DNA from: Pseudorasbora parva
Lineage: Eukaryota; Chordata; Actinopteri; Cypriniformes; Gobionidae
Assembly: GCF_024679245.1 (NCBI RefSeq)
Contig: NC_090182.1
Coordinates: forward strand, 33,689,047 to 33,753,046
DNA: 64,000 bases
Reading direction: 5' to 3'
Within the stretch, counting starts at the first letter, position 1; the number at the start of each line of letters is the position of its first letter. Of this stretch, positions 33,522-44,850 are shown piece after piece. A program made the translations under genes and the position numbers. The notes under the pieces were generated by a model, which was not told where the DNA came from, made no database searches, and saw only the letters and a list, made by a program, of their open reading frames with translations.

Positions 33522-34600
33522 TCAGGACGCAAGCACTCTAGCACCCGGCGTAGCCGGGAGGTCCAGTTTATACAATCTTATAAAGGTGTGAGGATTAGCC
33601 CAACCCGCCGCCTCACAAATCTCAATAAGTGAGGCTCCCGAAAGGAGGGCCACCGAGGAGGCCAAACCCCTCGTAGAGTGGGCCCTCACGGCCATGGGTG
33701 AAGGCATACTGCGCACCCGATAAGCCGTGGCTATAGCCTGCACGATCCAGTTACTAATAGTCTGTCTCGCCGCAGGCAACCCTTTCTTAGGGGGGCCAAA
33801 GCACACCAGAAGCTGGTCCGATTTCCTCCATTGAGCTGACCTGTCCAGATAGATCCTCAATGCCCTATCTGGGCAGAGCAGGTGCAGCCTAGCTTCCTCT
33901 GCCGTCGCGTGAGGCGGAGGATGAAAAGCCTCAAGAAATACTGACCCCATCCCTGACGATGGGACCTTGGGCACGTAGCCCGGTCTGGGATGCAAGATAG
34001 CTTTCACCCCGCCCGGGGCAAACTCCAAGCATGCAGGCGTGACCGCCAATGCCTGGAGGTCTCCCACTCTCCTCAGAGAAGTGATGGCGAGGAGAAAAGC
34101 CACCTTCAGGGTCAGATTTCTCGCCTCAGCCGACTCCAATGGTTCGAAGGGGTCTCAGCCAGCCCTTCAAGAACCACTGCCAGGTCCCAAGCCGGGACCC
34201 TGGGATGAGCCGCAGGCCTCAATCTCCTAGCCCTACAGAGAAAACGTACAACCAAGTGGTGTCTACCCAAAGGGCCCCCTTCCAAAGGCGAGTGGAAAGC
34301 CCCTATGGCAGCCACATACACCTTCAGAGTGGATGGGGTCAAACCGGCGGAGAAACGGTCTTGCAGGAACTCCAGCACTGAAGCGATTGCGCAGTCAACT
34401 GGGTTCACCCCCCTTTCTCTACACCAGCTAGTGAAGACATTCCACTTTAGGCTATACAGTTTCCTCGTAGAGGGAGCCCTAGAGCTGAGAATGGTCTCAA
34501 CGACCTCTTGTGGCAGACCCTCCTCTAGGTACTGCGCCCCCTCAGGGGCCAGACCCAGAGGTTCCACAACTCTGGCCTGGGTGGAAAATCACACCCCCTG
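33522..34600 (-). pseudogene. DIRS tyrosine recombinase, copy 4, single frameshift
   Basis: The N-terminal part (34112-34567) carries the core-binding region (RAPSTRKLYSLKWN; FLQDRFSAGLTPSTLKVYV). One missing base near 34150 shifts the frame into 33522-34139. That part carries the catalytic arginine in LRRVGDLQAL (about 34065), HSTRG (about 33678) with the histidine and second arginine, and the tyrosine in HTFIRLYKLD (about 33577). All expected residues of the R-H-R-Y set are thus present in the DNA but in two frames. It would act on circular element DNA in the nucleus to integrate at GTT without duplication. Confidence 0.85.
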
Positions 34601-34679
34601 CCTGAGACAGCAGATCCCTCCTCAGAGGGACCTGCCATGGGGTTCCGTCTAGAAGTGCCACAATGTCGGAGAACCAAGC

Positions 34680-36573
34680 TCAGGACGGCCACCGGGGTGC
34701 CACTAATAGGAGGCTGATGCCCTCCCGGCGGACTCGCTCTAGAACTCCCGGGAGCAGAATGATCGGGGGAAATGCGTACAGACGCTGCCTCGGCCACGTC
34801 TGTGTCATGGCATCCAGCCCCAACGGGGCCGGAGGCCTGAGGCTGAACCACAGCGGGCAGTGGGTCGTTTCTAAGGATGCAAACAGATCCACTTCCACTG
34901 GGCCGAACCTCTCGCACATGGCCTCCACCACCTCTGGGTGGAGCCGCCACTCACCGGGCCTCAGCCCCTGCCTCGACAGGACATCCGCTCCCTGGTTCTG
35001 GTCCCCTGGGACATACATCGCTCTGAGAGACGACAGTTTCCCCTGGGACCACAGGAGGATCTGATGCGCCAACCTGCATAGTGGGCGCGACCTCAGACCC
35101 CCCTGGTGATTCAGATACGATACCACTGACGTATTGTCGGATCGTATCAGGACATGGTGGCCGTGAAGGTCTGGGAGAAAGCTCCTCAAAGCTTTGTAAA
35201 CCGCCAACATTTCCAAGCAATTTATGTGCCAGGAGGAATGTTGGGGTCCCCACGAGCCCCTCGTGAACTGGCCTTCCATGACCGCGCCCCAGCACGTGAG
35301 GGAGGCGTCTGTTGAAAGGATTTTCCTGCAACATAACGCTCCTAACACAGGCCCTTGGGACAGGAACCTCGGATTCTTCCATATGACAAGAGAACGAAGG
35401 CATCTGCGCGTTATCTTGATCATACGGAAAGGTTTTCCCCTCGAGGAAAACCCCTTGGTTCCTAGCCACCACTGGAGGAGCCTCATGTATAGCAGACCCA
35501 ACGGAATCACGTTGGATGCTGCTGCCATGAGTCCCAGCAGTCTCTGAAACTGCCTCACAGTGCGGCTGTGGCCTAGCTTCATTCCTGAGACCTCCGCCAG
35601 TATAGAACCCACCCGTGCGGGAGACATGCTCGCTCGCATCGAGGTTGAGTCCCATACTACCCAGAGGAACGTGGTCCTCTGGGTGGGTGTTAACACGCTC
35701 TTGGCCGTGTTTAGTCTCAGCCCCAAGCACCTGAGATGGGCTAAAACAACATCTCGATGCTGAATCGCCATCTCGCGCGACTGTGCCATAATGAGCCAGT
35801 CGTCGATGTAATTCAGTACACGGATGCCCTGCAGCCTCATAGGGGCCAGAGCCGCATCCATGCACTTCGCGAAGGTGCGAGGGGAAAGAGCTAGACCGAA
35901 AGGAAGTACCCGATATTGGTACGCTTCGCCCCCGAAAGCGAACCTCAGGAACTTCCTGTGGGCAGGAAGGATGGAGATGTGAAAATATGCGTCCTTTAGA
36001 TCTATCGTGACGAACCAGTCCTCGAACTGGATTAGACTCACGATCATTTGAATTGTGATAGCATCTCCTCAGAGACCGATTCAAGTATCTCAGATCTAAT
36101 ATTGGACGTAAGCCTCCACCCTTTTTGGGAACAATGAAATAACGGCTGTAAAAGCCCGAGTCCCTGTCTGGCGGAGGGATTTTTTCTATTGCCCCCTTGA
36201 CCAGCAGAGACTGTACTTCTTGTTCCATAACCTGCCTCTGGGCCGGGGGGACCACAGTCCAGACCACCCCGCTGAATTTCGGTGGTGGAACTCTGAACTG
36301 TAACTCAGGACCCAAGCAGAAATATTCGGGAGGCACATCCATGCGCCGATATATTCTACTAGGGGAACCAGCCTCTCGAGGCTGGTCTCTGGTACCCACC
36401 GAACCCCCTGCCCGACCCCCTGAAGCGGCCACCCGGCAGAGCTTAGTCGGGGAGGATTTTCGGTGTGCGCACGCATTCGCTGCCCCGCCGCAGGTCGAAT
36501 TCGAGGCGGCTGGGACGGCGCACGTACGCGGGAAAACGATGAGGCCCGAAGCCATTGTTAATGGCGGGAACAC
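34680..36573 (-). pseudogene. DIRS reverse transcriptase/RNase H, copy 4, frameshifted
   Basis: The upstream frame (36573 down to about 36063) contains ETSLERLVPLVEYIGAW-like text in an adjacent frame and RT block FYSRYFIVPKKGGGLRPILD (about 36150). A one-base shift near 36065 leads into the main frame (36047-34680). This carries IDLKDAYFHI (about 36005), LPFGLALSPRTF and YIDDWLI (about 35810), then RNase H with STDASLTCWGA (about 35320), LEMLAVYKAL, RSDNTSVVSY and GADVLSRQ. It ends with VDLFASLETTHC and LLLVAPRWPS at a TGA (34680-34682) inside the family's usual reading, so the last part of the frame is lost. RT and RNase H acidic residues are all present. Confidence 0.87.
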
Positions 36574-36659
36574 AGCATCGATTTCCCCAGAGCTGCGGGA
36601 CCGGAACGACCTCGGTCGTCCGCCCCCGGGAGGGCCAGCTCTGAGCGATCCTGCCGCAG

Positions 36660-38141
36660 CTAGGACCGCTTGCCAGAAGCCTTCTTCGCCTGAAGGACTT
36701 CCCTCAAGTCGCCCTTCGGCTTAGAAGACTTCTGGCGAGAACGTCGCCTCCTTTGCCAGGCTCCCTCGGGAGGGGCGCGGGAAGCGACGCTCTCTTTCTG
36801 CGCCTGCCTGTGGGTGCTGGTGGAGGGCCGGGACTGGCCACCAGAGACCTCCCTGCTGGCTACCTGAGGCCCCTGGCGGCGAGGGAGGTACTGCCGGAAA
36901 GCCGCCGACTGCTTCCTCACCTCCTGGAATCTCTCGACAACGCTGTTTACTGCGTCGCCGAAGAGACCCACAGGAGCTATCGGGGAATCCAGAAGGAAGG
37001 ATTTCTCCTTCTCCTTCATCCCCGACAGGTTTAACCAGAGGTGCCTCTCCACGCACACCATGCCAGCCATAGAGCGGCCGATAGCACGGGCCGTCTCTTT
37101 GGTGACGCGGAGAGACAAGTCGGTAGCTTTCCGCAGCTCAGTAATATCGTCCGGAGACGGACCCTCTCCCTCATCGAGCTCTTTGAGGAGCTCAGCTTGG
37201 TAGGCCTGCAGTACCGCCATGGTGTGCAGGCAACTACCAGCTCTTCCGGCCGCTCGATACGCCCTGCCCACCAGGGAAGACGTGTCCCTGCATGGCTTGG
37301 TGGGCAGGACAGGGGCTTTCAGGGACGCTGCTGCCTCGGGAGACAGATAGCTCGCTAGGGCCTCCTCGACGCGAGGCAGCGTCCCATAGCCAGCCTCAGC
37401 CGCGCCCACAACACACCCGAAGTCGAGAACTGGGGGTGTCGATAGGCGCGACGAGTACGGTTTTCCCCAGGATTTGCACAACTCGTTGTGCAAATCTGGG
37501 AAAAACGGCAAGCCCCAGCGTGGCGGCTGAACACGCTTTTTGAAGAAGCGTCCATCCAACCTGCTCACAGGCAGGACTTCCACCTCTTCCTGCAGCCAGT
37601 CAATACTGAGTTTGGCCACAGCACGTGTCAGCACGTCCACAAGCTCTTCTTGAGCGGGAGAGTGAAGAGGTGAATTCACCTGCACTCCGCCCGCCTCCAG
37701 GCTGAACTGATCTGACCCCTCGGAATCAGACAGCATCAGCACTGGGTTATCGACCTCGTGGGAAGAAGCCGCAGCGCGGGCATCCTCACGAGGCGGAAGA
37801 GCGTCTGAATCATCGGACGAGGATTGGGAAGATGCCTCAGCATGCCCGCCTCCCGTCGCGAGATCCAGTTGTGAGCCCCAGGATCTACGCCGCCGCGCTG
37901 CCTCGACAAACGCGGGACCAGAACCACGGGGCTCGCGAGCCTGGCCGCCTTCAGTGAAAACGGCCAGCCGTGAGCGCAGCACCCGGAGCGGCAGCCTCTC
38001 ACACTCGCTGCAGGCGGCACCCTCAAGCGCCACCTGAGCGTGCTGCGCTCCGAGACACTGCACACACAGCTGGTGTGTGTCCGAGCCCGTAATGAAGCGC
38101 AGGCACGGATGAACACACCTCTTAAACTGCTCGCTTGCCAT
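36660..38141 (-). CDS. DIRS ORF1 (gag-like), intact 493-codon frame
   Basis: This is a complete open frame, starting at 38141 (MASEQFKRCVHPCLRF) and ending at 36660. The start is supported by the position of the N-terminal module, which aligns with the copy 3 start. Residues C9, C13, H23, C26, C29, H34, C44 and C47 form a Cys/His set with the same spacing as copy 3, compatible with two zinc-binding sites. A Ser/Asp/Glu-rich linker follows (about 90-175), then a helical conserved region (about 270-390; GRAYRAAGRAGSCLHTMAVL, VERHLWLNLSGMKEKEKSF). The C-terminal tail is basic and Gln/Ser/Arg rich, ending KKASGKRS. The likely role is a structural RNA-binding protein; this is inference from position, as the sequence has no retroviral zinc knuckle. 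Confidence 0.85.
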   Translation of the reverse strand: MASEQFKRCVHPCLRFITGSDTHQLCVQCLGAQHAQVALEGAACSECERLPLRVLRSRLAVFTEGGQAREPRGSGPAFVEAARRRRSWGSQLDLATGGGHAEASSQSSSDDSDALPPREDARAAASSHEVDNPVLMLSDSEGSDQFSLEAGGVQVNSPLHSPAQEELVDVLTRAVAKLSIDWLQEEVEVLPVSRLDGRFFKKRVQPPRWGLPFFPDLHNELCKSWGKPYSSRLSTPPVLDFGCVVGAAEAGYGTLPRVEEALASYLSPEAAASLKAPVLPTKPCRDTSSLVGRAYRAAGRAGSCLHTMAVLQAYQAELLKELDEGEGPSPDDITELRKATDLSLRVTKETARAIGRSMAGMVCVERHLWLNLSGMKEKEKSFLLDSPIAPVGLFGDAVNSVVERFQEVRKQSAAFRQYLPRRQGPQVASREVSGGQSRPSTSTHRQAQKESVASRAPPEGAWQRRRRSRQKSSKPKGDLREVLQAKKASGKRS

Positions 38142-38412
38142 GCTTGCTTATTTAAGGGACTGATATTCAGACAGACAACAGTAAATAGACAAACAATATT
38201 CACACAGAGCGCCTCGCTGAAGAGCAAAGACTGTCTGTTGTTTGGGGCGGCGCCTTCTTATAGCTTCCGCGTACGCCGTCGCCGGTTACGTCATGACGTC
38301 GCACCAATCGGATTGGTGGCTGATTTCATTCATACTTCAGAGCCGTCACGCTGGGGGCGTTCCCAGAGTGTCGTCACTCGACGACGCAGTGTTGAGTTCC
38401 CTCGATATAGGG
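38142..38412 (-). promoter_or_regulatory. 5' terminus and leader/promoter of DIRS copy 4
   Basis: On the element strand it starts with the palindrome GTTCCCTATATCGAGGGAAC. It contains an inverted CCAAT pair (CCAATCCGATTGG), a CRE-like GACGTCATGACGTAAC and a TATAAG box at about 38260, about 120 bp before the ORF1 start codon. An inverted copy of this leader lies in the 3' module. Confidence 0.65.
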
Positions 38413-38415
38413 AAC

Positions 38416-39918
38416 TCGTGCATTGAAGACTTTTGCACGCATTGCATAAAAAAACCTTTTGTGCATTGAAGAAATTAGTGTTTTTGATTGCATAGCATTT
38501 AAGTAGCTGAGCACTGAGAGGAAGTGTTTTTTCATTGCATTGAATACGAAGAAACATGTGCAATGAGGATTAGTGATTTTGCATTGCATTGCATACCAAA
38601 AAAACTTGTGCCATAAGTAGATTAGTGCTTTTGCATTGCATTGCATAAAAAAAACTTGCTTTGCAACGAAGAGACAGTACCTTTGCATTGCATAGAACTC
38701 GTGCATTGAAGATTTTAGCCCTTTTGCTTTACAAAAACTATTCGCTGTGCAATGAAGAGATTAGGGCTTTTGCATTGCATTAGAAAAAAACTTGTGCAAT
38801 AAAGAGATTAGGGCTTTTGCATTGCATTGCATAAGAAAATACTTGTGCAATGAAGACTTTTTCATGCATTGCATACAAAAAACTTTTGTGCATTGAAGAA
38901 ATTAGTGTTTTTGCATTGCATTGCATTAAGTTGCAATGCACTGAAGAGTAAGTGTTTTTGCATTGCATTGAATACGAAAAAACGCGTGCAATGAGATTAG
39001 TGCTTATGCATTGCATTGTTTAAGAAAAAAACTTGTGCAATGAGGAGGTTAGTGCTTTTGCATTAAACAATCGTGTGCATCAACGAAACAGTACCTTTGC
39101 ATTGCATAGAAAGCGTTGTAGATTTAAGAATTAGCGCTTTTTCATAGCATATAATATTTCGCGGTGCAATGAAGAGATTAGTGATTTTGCATTGCATACG
39201 ATAAAACTCGTGCATTCAAGACTTTTGCATGCATTGCATACAAAAAACTTTTGTGCATTGAAGAAATTAGTGTTTTTGTAGTGCATTGCATTGAATACAA
39301 TGAGATTAGTTCTTTTCCATCGCATTGCATACAAAAAAACTTGCGCAATGAGAAGATTAGTGCTTTTGCAATAGATTGCATAAGAAAACTAGCTGTACAT
39401 CGACGAGAAAGTACCTTTGCATAGACATCGCTGGGGATTTAGGAATAAGCGCTTTTCCATTACATATAATATTTCGGTGTATAACGAAGATGTTTGTTAT
39501 TTTGCATTGCATGGCATACGAAAAACTCGTGCATTGAAGACTTTTGCATGCATTGCATAAAAAGAACATTTTTGTGCATTGAAAAAATTTGTGTTCTTGA
39601 TTGCATAGCATTTAAGTAGCTGTGCACTGAGAGGAAGTGTTTTTGCATTGCATTGAATACGAAGAAACATGTGCAATGAGGATTAGTGATTTTGCATTGC
39701 ATTGCATAAAAAAACTAGCTTTGCAACGAAGAGACAGTGCCTTTGCATTGAATAGAACTCGTGCATTAAAGATTTTAGCGCTTTTGCTTTCCAAAAACTA
39801 TTCGCTGTGCAATGAAGAGATTAGGGCTTTTGCATTGCATTGCATAAGAAAATACTTGTGCAATGAAGACTTTTTCATGCATTGCATACAAAAACCTTTC
39901 GTGCATTGAAGAAATTAG
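38416..39918. repeat. Satellite B, 51 bp unit, continued
   Basis: This is the other half of the array interrupted by DIRS copy 4. Units carry TTTTGCATTGCATTGCATA and CTTGTGCAATGAAGA. The block 39440-39900 closely repeats the order of variants at 33000-33090 plus 38416-38900, pointing to a higher-order duplication. The array joins satellite A abruptly at about 39919 (GAAATTAGTG-CAAAAGTTCATCC). Confidence 0.88.
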
Positions 39919-42900
39919 TGCAAAAGTTCATCCATGAACTACTGATGAAATATACAGAGTTTTTGGTATGCATAGAAATGTCAAGTTCATAGATACCAGG
40001 GTCAGAAAAAATATTTCATGAAATCATGTTTGAACTTCTGAAGAAACACCGTAGAGTCATATGTCTTTTTATACATTTTTAAGTTTGAAGACGCCTTGGC
40101 CAAAAATGTATTCAAAATTTCAGACTTGAACTACTGATGAATCTATTAATATGTATAGAAAGTTCAAGTTCACAGACTCTTTGGCAAAAAATAAGTTCAA
40201 AAGTTCATCCTTGAACTACTGGTGAAATATACGGAGTCTATTGATATGCATAGACATTTCAAGTTCATAGATACCAGGGTCAGAAAAAAATAGTTCAAGA
40301 AATCATGTTTGAACTTCTGAAGAAACACTGTAGAGTTTGAAGACTCCTTGGCAAAAAATATAGTCAAAATTTCACACTTCAACTACTGATGAATGTATTT
40401 CTATGTATAGAAAGTTCAAGTTCATAGACTCTTTGGCAAAAAATAAGTTCAAAAGTTCATCCTTGAACTACTGATGAAATATACGGAGTCTATTGGCATG
40501 CACAGAAATGTCAAGTTCATAGATACCAGGGTCAGAAAAAAATAGTTCAAGAAATCATGTTTGAACTTCTGAAGAATCACCTAAGAGTCATAAGTCTGTT
40601 TATATATCTTAAGTTTGAAGAATCCTTGGCCAAAAATGTATTCAAAATTTCAGACTTGAACTACTGATGAATCTATTTCTATGTATAGAAAGTTCAAGTT
40701 CATAGACTCTTTGGCAAGATATACGTTTAAAACTTCATCCTTGAACTACTGATGAAACATTAGGAGTCATTGGTATCTATTGGACTCAATTGGTATACAT
40801 ATAAGGTTCAAGCTCATACTCTTTGGCATAAAATAAGTTCAAAAGTTCATCCATGAACTACTGATGAAATATACAGAGTTTTTGGTATGCATAGAAATGT
40901 CAAGTTCATAGATACCAGGGTCAGAAAAAATAGTTCATGAAATCATGTTTGGACTTCTGAAGAAACACCGTAGAGTAAAAAGTCTGTTTAAACATTTTAA
41001 GTTTGAAGACTCCTTGGCCAAAAATGTATAAAAAATGTCACACTTGAACTACTGATAATCTATTACTATGTATAGAAATTTCAAGTTCAGAGACTCTTTG
41101 GAGAAAAATAAGTTCAAAAGTTCATTCCTTGAACTACTGGTGAAATATACAGAGTCTATTGATATGCATAGACTTTTAAAGTTCATAGATACCAGGGTCA
41201 GAAAAAATAGTCCAAGAAATCATGTTTGAACTTCTGAAGAATCACCGAAGAGTCATAGGTCTGTTTATACATTTTAAGTTTGAAGAATCCTTGGCCAAAA
41301 ATGTATTTAAAATTTCAGACTTGAACTACTGATGAATTTATTATTATATATAGAAAGTTCAAGTTCATAGACTCTTTGGCAAGATATACGTTTAAAACTT
41401 CATCCTTGAACTACTGATGAAACATTAGGAGTCATTGGTATCTATTGGACTCAATTGGTATACATATAAGGTTCAAGCTCATACTCTTTGGCATAAAATA
41501 AGTTCAAAAGTTCATCCATGAAATACTGATGAAATATACAGAGTTTTTGGTATGCATAGAAATGTCAAGTTCATAGATACCAGGGTCAGAAAAAATATTT
41601 CATGAAATCATGTTTGAACTTCTGAAGAAACACCGTAGAGTCATATGTCTTTTTATACATTTTTAAGTTTGAAGACGCCTTGGCCAAAAATGTATTCAAA
41701 ATTTCAGACTTGAACTACTGATGAATCTATTAATATGTATAGAAAGTTCAAGTTCAGAGACTCATTGGCAAAAAATAAGTTCAAAAGTTCATCCTTGAAC
41801 TACTGATGAAATATACGGAGTCTATTGGTATGCATAGAAATGTCAAGTTCATACATTAGCAGGGTCAATACCAGGGTCAGAAAAAATAGTTCAAGAAATC
41901 ATGTTTGAACTTCTGAAGAATCACCTTAAAGTCATAAGTCTGTTTATACATTTTAAGTTTGAAGAATCCTTGGCCAAAAATGTATTCAAAATTTCACACT
42001 TGAACTACTGATGAATCTATGACTATGTATAGAAAGTTCAAGTTCATAGACTCTTTGGCAAAAAATATGTTTAAAACTTCATCCTTGAAATACTGGTGAA
42101 CTATACGGGAGTCTATTGATATGCATAGACAGTTCAAGTTCATAGATACCAGGGTCAGAAAAAATAGTTCAAGAAATCATGTTTGAACTTCTGAAGAAAC
42201 ACCGTAGAGTCATAAGTCGGTTTATACATTTTAAGTTTGAAGTCTCCTTGGCCAAAAATACAGTCAAAATTTCAGACTTGAACTACTGAAAAAAGTTCAA
42301 GTAGTTCAAGTGTGAAATTTTCAAAATATTTCTATGTATAGAAAGTTCAAGTTCATAGACTCTTTGGCAAAAAATAAGTTCAAAACTTCATCCTTGAACT
42401 ACTGATGAAACATTAGGAGTCATTGGTATCTATTGGACTCAATTGGTATACATATAAGGTTCAAGCTCATACTCTTTGGCAAAAAATAAGTTCAAAAGTT
42501 CATCCATGAACTACTGATGAAATATACGGAGTTTTTGGTAAGCATAGAAATGTCAAGTTCATAGATACCAGGGTCAGAAAAAATATTTCATGAAATCATG
42601 TTTGAACTTCTGAAGAAACACCGTAGAGTCATATGTCTTTTTATACATTTTTAAGTTTGAAGACGCCTTGGCCAAAAATGTATTCAAAATTTCAGACTTG
42701 AACTACTGATGAATCTATTACTATGTATAGAAAGTTCAAGTTCATAGACTCTTTGGCAAAAAATAAGTTCAAAAGTTCATCCTTGAACTACTGATGAAAT
42801 ATACAGAGTCTATTGGTATGCACAAAAATGTCAAGTTCATAGATACCAGGGTCAGAAAAAATAGTTCATGAAATCATGTTTGAACTTCTGAAGAAACATT

Positions 42901-44370
42901 GTAGAGTCATATCTCTTTTTATACATTTTTTAGTTTGAAGACTCCTTTGCCAAAAATGTATTCAAAATTTCAGACTTGAACTACTGAAAAATCTATTACT
43001 ATGTGTAGAAAGTTCAAGTTCATAGACTCTTTGGCAAAAAATAAGTTCAAAATTTCATCCTTGAACTACTGATGAAATATACGGAGTCTATTGGTATGCA
43101 TAGAAATGTCAAGTTCATAGATACCAGGGTGAGAAAGATGGTTTAAAAAGTCATGGTTGAACTTCTGAAGAAACACCGTAGAGTAAGTTCATCCTTAAAC
43201 TACTGGTGAAATATATTGTGTCTATTGATATGGATAGACATTTCAAGTTCATAGATTCCAGGGTCAGAAAAAATAGTTCAAGAAATCATGTTTGAACTTC
43301 TTCAATAAGTTTTAAACATATTTTTCCATTGCCAAGGATTTCACACTTGAACTACTGATGACTCTATTACTATGTATAGACAGTTCAAGTTCATAGACTC
43401 TTTGGGAAAAAATAAGTTCAAAAGTTCATCCTCGAATTACTGGTGAAATATACAGAGTCTATTGATATGCATAGTCATTTCAAGTTCATAGATACCAGGG
43501 TCAGAAAAAATAGTTCAAGAAATCATGTTTGAACTTCTGAAGAAACACAGTAGAGTCATAAGTTGGTTTATACATTTTAAGTTTGAAGACTCCTTGGCCA
43601 AAAATATAGTCAAAATTTCACACTTGAACTACTGAAAAAAGTTTAAGCGTGAAATTTTCAAAATATTTCTATGTATAGAAATTTCAAATTCATAGACTCT
43701 TTGGCAAAAAATAAGTTCAAAATTTCATCCTTGAACTACTGATGAAATATACGGAGTCTATTGGTATGCATAGAAATGTCAAATTCATAGATACCAGGGT
43801 CAGAAAAAATAGTTCAAGAAATCATGTTTGAACTTCTGAAAAATCACCGAAGAGTCATAAGTCTGTTTATACATTTTAAGTTTGAAGAATCCTTGGCCAA
43901 AAATGTATTCAAAATTTCACACTTGAACTACTGATTAATCTATTACTATTTATAGAAAGTTCAAGTTCATAGACTCTTTGGCAAAAAAATAAGTTCAAAA
44001 GCTCATTCTTGAACTACTGATGAAACATTAGGAGTCATTGGTATCTATTGGACTCAATTGGTATACATATAAGGTTCAAGTTCATACTCTTTGGCAAAAA
44101 ATAAGTTCAAATGTTCGTTTTTGAACTACTGGTGAAATATACGGAGTCTATTGATATGCATAGACATTTCAAGTTCATAGATACCAGGGTCAGAAAAAAT
44201 AGTTCAAGAAATCATGTTTGAACTTCTGAAGAATCACCTGAGAGTCATAAGTCTGTTTATACATTTTAAGTCTGAAGTCTACTTGGCCAAAAATATAGTC
44301 AATTTTTATTTTTACTATGTATAGAAAGTTCAAGTTCATAGACTCTTTGGCAAAAAATAAGTTCAAAAGT
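39919..44370. repeat. Satellite A array
   Basis: Short (277 bp) and long (390 bp) units are interspersed. Small rearrangements are visible at about 42290-42320 and 43635-43670, where a fragment of the complementary strand (AAGTAGTTCAAGTGTGAAATTTTCAAAAT) is embedded. No gene is seen. Confidence 0.9.
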
Positions 44371-44375
44371 TCATC

Positions 44376-44834
44376 TGTCACGGTTTATGAATTCATTGTC
44401 TCCTTATTTGTGTCTTGTGAGGTTGTGTTGGAGGCATGGCCACTGATTATGGGACTCATCACTTTCACCTGCTGCACTCATCAGTCTCACTATATAAACC
44501 GCTCTCTCACTGGCACCCATTGTCATATTGTTACAGACGTTTCTGGCATGGCTGGCTTCGGCTTCTGTTTCCCCTGGGGGATTATCTCTGTTCCGGGTCC
44601 AGGATTTCGGCCTCTGGTTGTCCGCTGCTTCCCTGCTCTGCCGTATCGTCTGCCTGACCGCCTGCACCTGACCTTCGCCGCAGTTCGCCTGCCTGTGCCC
44701 TGGAGCCTGTCTCTTTGCTACTTTTGCCTGTTATCTGAGTCTTGTTTATTGTTGACGCTTGCCGTCCTGTGGAACAATAAACTTGTTTTTGATTCGCTAT
44801 TGGATCCTCTCTGTCTCTCATTACAGCCGTGACA
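44376..44834 (+). repeat. 5' LTR (459 bp) of the sushi-like element
   Basis: It starts TGTCACGG and ends CCGTGACA. A TATATAAA box is at 44491-44498, the expected transcription start is around 44521, and AATAAA is at 44776-44781. Confidence 0.9.
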
Positions 44835-44835
44835 G

Positions 44836-44846
44836 AACAATCTGAC
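44836..44846 (+). promoter_or_regulatory. Candidate self-priming site
   Basis: AACAATCTGAC, just after the LTR, is complementary at 10 of 11 positions to GTCATATTGTT at 44522-44532, the place where transcription should begin about 30 bases after the TATA box. Tf1/sushi elements prime reverse transcription by folding the RNA 5' end onto such a site instead of using a tRNA. No TGG-type tRNA site is seen here. Confidence 0.65.
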
Positions 44847-44850
44847 CATT

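Larger units (their letters stand above)
33090..38415 (-). mobile_element. DIRS-type retrotransposon, copy 4 (best preserved)
   Basis: It is inserted in satellite B on the minus strand. AAC (GTT on the element strand) lies at both boundaries, 33090-33092 and 38413-38415. A satellite B copy at about 39515-39540 (GGCATACGAAAAACTCGTGC) shows the empty site with a single AAC. ORF1 is intact, RT/RNase H is nearly complete with a frameshift and a stop, and the recombinase has one frameshift. The 3' module has the internal complementary region that defines DIRS elements. Total length is about 5.3 kb. Confidence 0.92.

Noticed and set aside
34663..38426. Several plus-strand open frames across DIRS copy 4
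   Set aside because: They are shadows of the GC-rich minus-strand ORF1, RT and recombinase. None shows a family motif.
44404..44821. Open frames inside the sushi-like LTR on both strands
   Set aside because: They overlap the promoter and polyadenylation signals and have no domain; the real gag starts at 44851.
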